Positions 14,783-20,327 of a stretch of DNA of 20,327 nucleotides are shown here, in pieces. Each line of letters starts with the position of its first letter. Positions within the stretch are counted from its first letter, which is position 1. The notes beneath the pieces were generated by a model. The model saw only the letters and a program-made list of their open reading frames with translations, was not told the origin of the DNA and made no database searches. A program made the translations under genes and the position numbers. This DNA is from Thermoprotei archaeon ex4572_64. GTDB lineage: Archaea > Thermoproteota > Thermoprotei > Thermoproteales > Thermocladiaceae. The DNA is taken from the NCBI GenBank assembly GCA_002254895.1, contig NJDF01000003.1:1-20327 (forward strand). Direction: 5' to 3'.

Positions 14783-16382
14783 CTCTCTTTATCAGCAATG
14801 CAAGCCAATCAGCTATTGAGTAGAGACTCTCTATCTCCCCTATCTTAATGATGAGAATTCTCTTATACCCAATTCTGAAAATACTCTTAGATTTTAAGTA
14901 TCTATCAGAGACTAAGAAGATTACAATCTCATAATTAGTTTTAAGTAAATATCTTCTCAACACGTCAATATTTCTCTCCAAGTACTTCTCAAAAACTAGT
15001 TCAGAATACTCATGCTGTGAGACTGGATATACTTCTGAAAGTTCGTGAGGTATTATTCCAAGAATTGGGTTGAGGAAGGCAATGTGTACATGACTTAGAA
15101 TATTCATTCTCCGCAACTTCTCAGTAAGAGTCCTAAATAGTACATTTCGAGTATACGGTCTTTCTTTAAACTCCTCAATAATTAGTAATACTTTCTTTGG
15201 TGGTGGAACGTAGTTACTAATTAACTTCTCTACATATCTTTCACATTCAGGTCTGTCAATTTCAGTAATAATTTCTAAACCGTGAACTTTACCTCTTGTC
15301 TCTAAATCAATTTTCTTAAAAATCTTTGAGAATAGTTTCAACTCTATCAATGCATTTTGAAGTTTTGAGCATGAGCATGCCTTCTCTTCTATATAATTCC
15401 ATAAAGTACCTTCTTTAATTCTCTGTTTAACTTCTTCAATCTCTCTATGGAGTGCGTACAGGTTATGAATGGCTATTAACTTCTCTCTCTCCTGTTTTGA
15501 AAGTTCTTTCAATTCTTTCACTGAGTACTTACTACATGTAGGGCATGAGCAGGGTATGTACTCTGTAGAGAGTTCATTTAATCTAACAGTTCTATCTCTC
15601 ATAATTAATCTATCATCTCTAGCATACAATGCATAACTTGCAGTATCGAATAAGTCTACACCTAAGGCTACCGATAATGGCATTATTAGTGGGTGACCAG
15701 CACCAAAAAGATGTATAGGCTTTCCTAATGGTAAGTATGATTTAGCAGTAATTATCATCTTAATGATTGATCTAAAATCATACTCTTCAAGCAGTGTTGT
15801 TGGACTACCAATAGCATATATGTCGAAGTCCAGCTTGCTCATACATCTTGCAGAGTACTGTAGAATGTCAAAATTTATACCTCCCTGTATAGGTCCAACA
15901 ATTAGTGTCTTATGATTTGGATCAATTATTTTCAAGTACTCCAATGCTCTTCTCGCTCTTCTTAGAGTCTCCTCAACATCATTAATAATTTTAATTCTTG
16001 AAGTGTCTACTCTGCTAGGTATGTCTAGAATAACTGCAATATCAGTCTCAATATCTATTTGATATTTAAGTATGTCGTCTGGATCGATATCTATGAATCC
16101 GTACTCCATTAATTGATAAGCTCCTGAATCTGTCATAATGACGTTTCTCCAATCAAGTATATTGTGTATTTTCAGCTCTACAGCAAGATCTCTAAAGTTC
16201 TTCATCACGAGGTACGCGTTAGTTATTACTTGTCTATAACCTATCTTTTCAATCTCTGAGAGAGGCACAATCTGTCTTAATGGATTAATTACAGGAAAAA
16301 GTGCTGGAGTCTCAATTACTCCAGACTTAGTGTATAGCTTTCCAACTCTACCGGCTAAACACTTGTCGAGAATTTCAAACAT
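14733..16382 (-). CDS. tgtA: Archaeosine tRNA-guanine transglycosylase, without a visible PUA domain
   Basis: TgtA exchanges G15 in the tRNA D-loop for preQ0, the committed step of archaeosine synthesis. The catalytic barrel (about residues 1-330) begins TPALFPVINPLRQIVP and has MTDSGAYQLMEYG with the catalytic Asp85, VGPIQGGIN, HLFGAGHPLIMPL and LFDTASYALYARDDR with Asp246. The zinc site is Cys278, Cys280, Cys283 and probably His306. Residues 360-549 resemble the C-terminal domain shared with ArcS (NPILGIIPHELSEVYPVSQHEY). The PUA domain that ends euryarchaeal enzymes is not seen; the protein stops at 549 residues after LALLIKRVIYSMEG. The ATG shares one base with the stop of the upstream Sm-like gene. 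QueD and QueE, encoded 10 kb away, supply its substrate pathway. Confidence 0.94.
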   Translation of the reverse strand: MFEILDKCLAGRVGKLYTKSGVIETPALFPVINPLRQIVPLSEIEKIGYRQVITNAYLVMKNFRDLAVELKIHNILDWRNVIMTDSGAYQLMEYGFIDIDPDDILKYQIDIETDIAVILDIPSRVDTSRIKIINDVEETLRRARRALEYLKIIDPNHKTLIVGPIQGGINFDILQYSARCMSKLDFDIYAIGSPTTLLEEYDFRSIIKMIITAKSYLPLGKPIHLFGAGHPLIMPLSVALGVDLFDTASYALYARDDRLIMRDRTVRLNELSTEYIPCSCPTCSKYSVKELKELSKQEREKLIAIHNLYALHREIEEVKQRIKEGTLWNYIEEKACSCSKLQNALIELKLFSKIFKKIDLETRGKVHGLEIITEIDRPECERYVEKLISNYVPPPKKVLLIIEEFKERPYTRNVLFRTLTEKLRRMNILSHVHIAFLNPILGIIPHELSEVYPVSQHEYSELVFEKYLERNIDVLRRYLLKTNYEIVIFLVSDRYLKSKSIFRIGYKRILIIKIGEIESLYSIADWLALLIKRVIYSMEGHLPSSQELS

Positions 16383-16813
16383 TACCTTCTCTTAGTTAAG
16401 TACTCATCATATATTTCCTTAACTCTCTTAGCTATAGGTCCAACACCTTCAACACCAGCCTCAGTTACTCTAACCTTATCACCGACAAGTACAATGTTTG
16501 CTTCTTCGACATATCTTACCATTCCTGGAAAGTATCTCTCTAAATACTTAGCAAAATCTCTAAGATCTAGATGTTCTTCAAGAAGTATCATCTGTGCAAC
16601 AGTATGGTTCATAATTACTACTCTTGGATATTTCTCATTTCTATCTGTAATAGCATTTGCAATAATGATGTTTAGTGATGAATCAACACCTACAAGTGAA
16701 CCTCTATACTTAATGCCATTAGTAGTAATTACTTGAACCTCCTTATTCAACATATTTGCAAGCTCAATAATGAATCTCCTATTAGCTTCACTTAATAAGG
16801 ATGCTGAAGCCAT
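16382..16813 (-). CDS. Sm-like RNA-binding protein (SmAP3-like) with C-terminal extension
   Basis: The Sm fold occupies about residues 5-80 from the start I chose: RRFIIELANMLNKEVQVITTNGIKYRGSLVGVD (Sm1, with the G-x-L-x-G-x-D pattern), SLNIIIANA, and VVIMNHTVAQMILLEE (Sm2-like, with the IMN motif). A 55-residue C-terminal domain follows (YLERYFPGMVRY...VTEAGVEGVGPIAKRVKEIY), as in the crenarchaeal SmAP3 proteins, where a ring-forming Sm domain carries an extra domain. The open frame could start at 16855, but ATG 16813 lies at the correct distance from a TATA box and the longer form would include that box, so 143 residues is right. It is co-transcribed with tgtA (TAATG junction), a hint of a tRNA- or RNA-related role. 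Confidence 0.85.
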   Translation of the reverse strand: MASASLLSEANRRFIIELANMLNKEVQVITTNGIKYRGSLVGVDSSLNIIIANAITDRNEKYPRVVIMNHTVAQMILLEEHLDLRDFAKYLERYFPGMVRYVEEANIVLVGDKVRVTEAGVEGVGPIAKRVKEIYDEYLTKRR

Positions 16814-16835
16814 TAATTTAGAGTTTAAAGTTAAA

Positions 16836-16850
16836 AGTTTATATATATTT
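16836..16850. promoter_or_regulatory. Shared bidirectional TATA tract
   Basis: AGTTTATATATATTT serves both directions. On the plus strand GTTTATAT (16837-16844) is at -30 to -23 from ATG 16867. On the minus strand TATAAACT (16843-16836) is at -30 to -23 from ATG 16813. A-rich BRE-like bases flank it on both sides. The two boxes overlap almost completely. Confidence 0.65.
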
Positions 16851-16866
16851 CCCAACTACGTAACTT

Positions 16867-17217
16867 ATGAACTTAGTTGAAGAGTTTGAAGTTAAGAATG
16901 TGAAGAAACTGCCATATCGAGGAATTGATGGTTTGGAACTTGAGAGTTCATCAGGAACATGCATGTATTTAGAGTATCCCTCAAGTATTATCAAGATACC
17001 AATAACCGTAGGTAATAAAGTGAAGATAAGTTTAAGTAAAGTAAAGGATGAGAACTACAAGGTCAATTGGGACATCTACATGTGGGGTTTAGTGTATTAT
17101 GTAAGTGAAAGGTTTGTCAGAATATCTATAGGTGGTTTGATACTTGAACTCAAAAATGTAGATACTTCTCTAGAAGTTGGCGATAGAGTATATATTGGTA
17201 TAAAGAAACTGAGTTAA
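16867..17217 (+). CDS. RNA polymerase subunit Rpo8 (RpoG, Rpb8-like), probable
   Basis: Rpo8 is a small RNA polymerase subunit found in crenarchaea and korarchaea and homologous to eukaryotic Rpb8. The 116-residue product is all-beta in character: FEVKNVKKLPYRGIDGLELE, MYLEYPSSIIKIPITVGNKV, VNWDIYMWGLVYYVSE, RFVRISIGGLILEL and the C-terminal VGDRVYIGIKKLS. The GLVYYV and GGLILEL strands and the VYIGIKK end resemble the corresponding parts of Sulfolobus RpoG as I remember it (G-YIV, GLLVKI, VYFCVKK). It is a little shorter than the Sulfolobus protein. The position next to tfb and Sm-like genes, and a strong leaderless promoter, fit a core transcription gene. The family is fast evolving, so a profile search is the proper test. 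Confidence 0.72.
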   Translation: MNLVEEFEVKNVKKLPYRGIDGLELESSSGTCMYLEYPSSIIKIPITVGNKVKISLSKVKDENYKVNWDIYMWGLVYYVSERFVRISIGGLILELKNVDTSLEVGDRVYIGIKKLS

Positions 17218-17291
17218 CTGAAAGTTTTATCATAGAGAATGTCTAGTTAAAACGTGTAAACCGTAAGCATCATCATAAATCAACACCTTAC

Positions 17292-17299
17292 TTATTAAC
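17292..17299 (+). promoter_or_regulatory. TATA box of the tfb paralogue
   Basis: TTATTAAC lies 22-29 bases before ATG 17321, so tfb has its own promoter, separate from the Rpo8-like gene. The rest of 17218-17320 shows nothing else I can identify. Confidence 0.45.
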
Positions 17300-17320
17300 T
17301 ACAAATTAAATATACAAATC

Positions 17321-18163
17321 ATGAAATGCCCATACTGTAATGGAATTGTAATTCTAGATTCAGAAAGAGGAGAATACGTGTGTACAGGGTGTGGTGTGGT
17401 ACTTGAAAGAGAGTATGAGATTCCCATTAAGATGAGTGATCAAGCATCACCATTTGAAGACTTCTCAAAACTTGATTACAAATCTCTAGAAATGAAGATT
17501 AGGAAGGATGCTAAACACGAGGCGTTAACTAGATTATTAATGTTTAAAAAATTAAAAATCATCAATGAGAAGTTAAGAGCAAGGAGTTTTAGTAACTATA
17601 CGAGAATTCTGAACTGCATTAGAGATGTTTGCGAAAAGTTAGGTATTGAGCGTAGATATGCAAGGTATGCTGAGAAAGTATTTCTAGAGCTTGTTAGAAG
17701 GGGAAAGAGTTTAGAAATGACTTACTACAAGATAGCTGCAGCAGCATTAATATACACAATACTTGTACATAACTTACCAATAAGTAGTAAAGACTTAATT
17801 AAGCACTTCAAAGCTGAAGGTCATAGAGTAACTTTTGGAGATCTAGTAAAAATTATACCAGAAATAGGAAGGATAAGTTACTCCACTAGAGATAGGATAC
17901 TATCCTACACGAAATATGCATTAAGTAAGCTTAACTTTACTAGTGATGAGAGATTGAGAGTTTATAAGAAGGTTATCCTTACTTTAAGGCAAATAAGTAA
18001 GTCTACACTACAAGGTAAGAATCCTAAAGTCTTAGCTGCAGCTCTAATATACAGAGCATCTCGTGAACTAGGTTTAAAGCTGAGCTTAACAACAATTAGC
18101 CAGACATTAGGTATAAGCATTGTTACTTTGAGAGAGTATGTCAAAAAATACGTTGGAAATTAG
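17321..18163 (+). CDS. tfb: Transcription initiation factor B paralogue (divergent)
   Basis: TFB binds the TATA/BRE-TBP complex and recruits RNA polymerase. The N-terminal zinc ribbon is complete (Cys3, Cys6, Cys21, Cys24; ending CTGCGVVLE). Two cyclin folds follow: roughly residues 85-175, with YARYAEKVFLELVRRGKSLEMTYYKIAAAALIYT, and residues 185-280, with KVLAAALIYRASRELGLKLSLTTISQTLGISIVTLREYVKKY. The second is the better conserved and carries the BRE-reading helix-turn-helix. Between ribbon and cyclin folds the usual B-reader and linker features, with their glycine/arginine-rich and HD-x-GL motifs, are not seen. SDQASPFEDFSKLDYKSLEMKIRKDAKHEAL stands there instead, cut here across the region only as a description. 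At 280 residues it is short for the family. It is likely a specialised second TFB. Confidence 0.88.
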   Translation: MKCPYCNGIVILDSERGEYVCTGCGVVLEREYEIPIKMSDQASPFEDFSKLDYKSLEMKIRKDAKHEALTRLLMFKKLKIINEKLRARSFSNYTRILNCIRDVCEKLGIERRYARYAEKVFLELVRRGKSLEMTYYKIAAAALIYTILVHNLPISSKDLIKHFKAEGHRVTFGDLVKIIPEIGRISYSTRDRILSYTKYALSKLNFTSDERLRVYKKVILTLRQISKSTLQGKNPKVLAAALIYRASRELGLKLSLTTISQTLGISIVTLREYVKKYVGN

Positions 18164-18305
18164 TGTCTTAAACATCATAGCTAATCATCAATAGAGTCTT
18201 GAATTAGGAAGTATTTACAATTTACTTGAAAATTTAGAAAAGTTAAAGCTACACTTCAAAGTAGTTAAACGAGATGTATCTAAGATTATTAGAATTAACC
18301 ATAAC

Positions 18306-19406
18306 TTGTATAGAAATGATTATCTTAAAGTTCTCTCTAAATTACTATCAATTACTGTTCCATCATCAGAGTTCTCAATAAGTGAACTTCTACAAACTAG
18401 ATACACTATATGTAAAGCGTTGACAGGACTTGATAAACTTTCAATTATATTAACATTTTCAAGCTTGAAACTTCTTGAATTAGCACTAGTACTTCTAGAT
18501 AAGGATGTGGAGGATGTATATATAACTCTAAATGGTCTCTACATTGTTAAGAAGGGAGATCTCTATAAAGTAGTAGATGTTAATCATGAAGAACTTATTA
18601 AGCAATTAGTTAAGCTCGCAAATTTAAGTGGATATAGGTTAGGTCCTGATAACCCTAGTATTAAATTTTCTCTAAATGTTGGTTCACTCAGAACTAGAGT
18701 TAGTATTGATAGATGGCCAGTAACTGATGGATATTCAGTACACATTAGAAAGCATAAGAGAATCTTCACTATGACCGACCTAATTGGTAATGGAATGTTA
18801 AGTCTTGATCAAGCATCACTAATAATTGCTCAAGTTCTTTCAAGAAGTAACCTCATCATTATTGGAGAGCCAGGTAGTGGAAAGACTACCCTATTAAATG
18901 CTATCGACTTAACAATACCGTATTCTTGGCGAAGAATTTACATTGACGAGACTGACGAGTCCATAAGTATTCCTAAGACTTTACAGGTTAAGATTAGAAG
19001 TACTGATAAGTTAATTGAAGTCTTAAAAACACTACATAGAGGTTGGGGTATCTTGATCATTGGCGAGTTGAGGGAGAAAAATCACTTTGAAGCTTATAAC
19101 CACTCAGTTCTTTCTGGACTTCAAGTACTTGGAACGTCTCATGCAGATTCTCCTGAAAATCTTGCTGAAAGATTTAGACTTTTTAATCTCAATATTCACG
19201 GATTGGAGAAGCTAGTCATAGTTAGGACTGCTAGATATGAGGTTGTGAGGAAAGTAATTGATGTGAAGTACTCACGAAGTGTGAGTGAAGACTTGATGCT
19301 CAAAATTAAGAATATTTTGAAGAAATTGCTTAGAAGCAATATGCATCCACTGAAATTTAGTGAAAGATTTCAGAAAGAACTTATCAAGATGGGTGTGCCT
19401 GTATGA
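18306..19406 (+). CDS. GspE/TadA/VirB11-type secretion or pilus ATPase
   Basis: Hexameric ATPases of this family drive type IV pilus, archaellum or secretion machines from the cytoplasmic face of the membrane. The C-terminal motor has Walker A GEPGSGKTT (187-195), an acidic Asp-box region IYIDETDESISIP (211-223), Walker B ILIIGE (249-254) and a His-box TSHAD (277-281). The N-terminal part (about 1-160) has the family strands FSLNVGSLRTRVSIDRWPVTDGYSVHIRKH. At 366 residues it is shorter than typical archaeal pilus ATPases. TTG 18306 is the first standard start codon, but the same frame stays open back to 18195 and reads like coding sequence without any ATG, GTG or TTG, so the real start is uncertain. 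It overlaps the next gene by four bases (ATGA), preceded by GGTG as SD. Confidence 0.88.
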   Translation: MYRNDYLKVLSKLLSITVPSSEFSISELLQTRYTICKALTGLDKLSIILTFSSLKLLELALVLLDKDVEDVYITLNGLYIVKKGDLYKVVDVNHEELIKQLVKLANLSGYRLGPDNPSIKFSLNVGSLRTRVSIDRWPVTDGYSVHIRKHKRIFTMTDLIGNGMLSLDQASLIIAQVLSRSNLIIIGEPGSGKTTLLNAIDLTIPYSWRRIYIDETDESISIPKTLQVKIRSTDKLIEVLKTLHRGWGILIIGELREKNHFEAYNHSVLSGLQVLGTSHADSPENLAERFRLFNLNIHGLEKLVIVRTARYEVVRKVIDVKYSRSVSEDLMLKIKNILKKLLRSNMHPLKFSERFQKELIKMGVPV

Positions 19407-20197
19407 AGGTTGAACACATAATTGATCTAGTTAAGGTAAAGATCATGTCTGAATTTGATAATTTTGAGAGAATACTAATCTTCTGTTTAGGAATCTTTGC
19501 AATTACGCCAATAATCATTTTAGTACTTTCAGTTCTAACGACAGTCTCCATAGTTATACTCATACCTGCAGTAACTATCATCTCTACACTAATTCTGTTA
19601 AAAAGAATTAGAAGGTTTAAACTTAGAGTTAATAAGTTTCTAACTAGAACAGTAACCAACTGGTCTGAACTAACGGATTCTTTAAGTCAAGTGCTTGAGA
19701 AAATACCTCACAGTGATACATCAATAACTTACTCAATCATTACTAACTTATCATCACCTTCACTTAAGAGTAGAGTTATTAAAGCATTGTTGGATGTCTC
19801 TGAAAATGACTTTATAAGTAAGCTCGTACTTCAAGACCTTAAAGGACAGATTGATAATACTGGAATACGTCTAGGTTTTAACCTATACATGATTGATAAG
19901 TTCTTAAGAAATCTATGCTTTAGATTAATACGTAAGTGGATCAAGATTATTGAACTTGCATTATGTATATCAATAATCTCATTTCCACTAATATTTATGG
20001 AACTTAAATTTCTAGACACAACTATACCCACATCATTGCTAGCACTTACTCAGCTCATACTCTTCACGACGGGCGTGATAGTGATTTCTAGACTTTATAG
20101 AGAATTTAGTGAGAATTTGAGGAGTTTGAAAGTAAGTCTTACTTACCTTACCGTAATTTTGATTTTGGGATTTTTTATGGATTTAATGATTACTTAA
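19403..20197 (+). CDS. GspF/TadC-like membrane platform protein, very short
   Basis: Five hydrophobic segments are visible in 264 residues: about 24-45 and 47-66, then a cytoplasmic helical region of about 110 residues, then 181-199, 210-229 and 245-262. This pair-loop-cluster layout is that of GspF/TadC platform proteins, the inner-membrane partners of GspE-type ATPases, which anchor pilus or secretion assembly. The cytoplasmic part (NKFLTRTVTNWSELTDSLSQVLEKIP...LKSRVIKALLDVSENDF) resembles one helical GspF unit, whereas archaeal platform proteins usually carry two. The sequence is too divergent for a motif-level match, so the call rests on topology and on the ATGA overlap with the ATPase gene. 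No pilin with a class III signal peptide is visible in the window. Its stop touches the stop of the convergent TPR gene. Confidence 0.65.
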   Translation: MKVEHIIDLVKVKIMSEFDNFERILIFCLGIFAITPIIILVLSVLTTVSIVILIPAVTIISTLILLKRIRRFKLRVNKFLTRTVTNWSELTDSLSQVLEKIPHSDTSITYSIITNLSSPSLKSRVIKALLDVSENDFISKLVLQDLKGQIDNTGIRLGFNLYMIDKFLRNLCFRLIRKWIKIIELALCISIISFPLIFMELKFLDTTIPTSLLALTQLILFTTGVIVISRLYREFSENLRSLKVSLTYLTVILILGFFMDLMIT

Positions 20198-20327
20198 CTA
20201 CTCTATAGACTCTTCTCTCTTTTCCTCCTCCTTCTTTTCCTTCTCTTCAAGTTCCAACGCATGTCTGAGGCACTCGGAAGCTTCCTTATGTTTTCCCAGG
20301 GTGTCATAGGTCAGCGCCATGTTCTTA
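20198..20327 (-). CDS. TPR-repeat protein, C-terminal end (5' end outside window)
   Basis: Read on the minus strand from the window edge, 42 residues precede the stop (20200-20198). NMALTYDTLGKHKEASECLR plus HALELEEK is a tetratricopeptide repeat with the usual small residues at A, Y, G, A and A, followed by a tail of Glu and Lys only (KEKKEEEKREE) and SIE. TPRs mediate protein-protein contacts; the partner is unknown. The codons (gcg, ctg, acc, ctg) are visibly more GC-rich than those of every other gene here, which suggests a different origin. The stop lies directly against that of the platform protein gene. Confidence 0.75.
   Translation of the reverse strand, partial: KNMALTYDTLGKHKEASECLRHALELEEKEKKEEEKREESIE

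Noticed and set aside
16814..16855. Longer start for the Sm-like protein at 16855
   Set aside because: The extension contains the TATA box for the gene, which is correctly spaced for ATG 16813.
1..20327. CRISPR arrays, insertion sequences, transposases or phage genes
   Set aside because: No regular direct-repeat/spacer pattern and no transposase or integrase motifs were seen on either strand.

Overview
The window is a compact piece of a hyperthermophile-type crenarchaeal (Thermoproteota) chromosome. The signs are AT-rich coding DNA next to very GC-rich tRNA genes, frequent TTG/GTG starts, TATA boxes at about -30 to -23 from apparently leaderless start codons, a tRNA-Leu with a long insertion in the anticodon region, and a set of archaeal transcription and RNA proteins (TFB, TFE, an Rpo8-like subunit, an MBF1-like protein, a SmAP3-like Sm protein). 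I cannot name a genus.

Layout. 1-2802: the 3' part of ileS, an ASCH-domain protein, a small two-helix membrane protein and a stand-alone ATP-cone protein. 2883-4041: a decayed zone with a GC-rich small RNA carrying a kink-turn motif, the relic of a cysteine-synthase-like gene, a small hypothetical gene, a possible further relic and tRNA-Leu. 4091-7853 (minus strand): an overlapping thrC-queD-queE operon, preceded by a cobQ gene broken by an internal deletion and frameshift. 7989-8335: elongator tRNA-Met and an intergenic inverted-repeat structure. 8336-11527: F420 genes cofG-cofH, with cofD convergent to them. 11697-14782: MBF1-like gene, hflX, tfe and a PAC2-family gene. 14733-16813 (minus): a SmAP3-like gene and tgtA. 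16867-18163: an Rpo8-like gene and a divergent tfb paralogue. 18306-20197: a GspE/TadA-like ATPase overlapping a very short GspF/TadC-like membrane protein. 20198-20327: the end of a TPR-repeat gene.

How the genes fit together. QueD, QueE and TgtA are steps of the archaeosine pathway (preQ0 synthesis, then insertion into tRNA). CofG and CofH make the deazaflavin Fo, and CofD adds phospholactate towards F420. MBF1-like protein, TFE, TFB, Rpo8 and the Sm-like protein form a transcription/RNA cluster, whose two divergent halves share one TATA tract. The ATPase and membrane protein look like a minimal type IV pilus or secretion motor with no pilin gene in view.

Most worth a second look: two degraded biosynthetic genes within about 5 kb, the k-turn RNA, the unresolved tRNA-Leu insertion with an 11-bp tandem duplication, the shared bidirectional promoter, the reduced TFB and TgtA proteins, and the minimal ATPase/platform pair. 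Gene ends are extremely tight, with four convergent pairs overlapping or touching at their stop codons.
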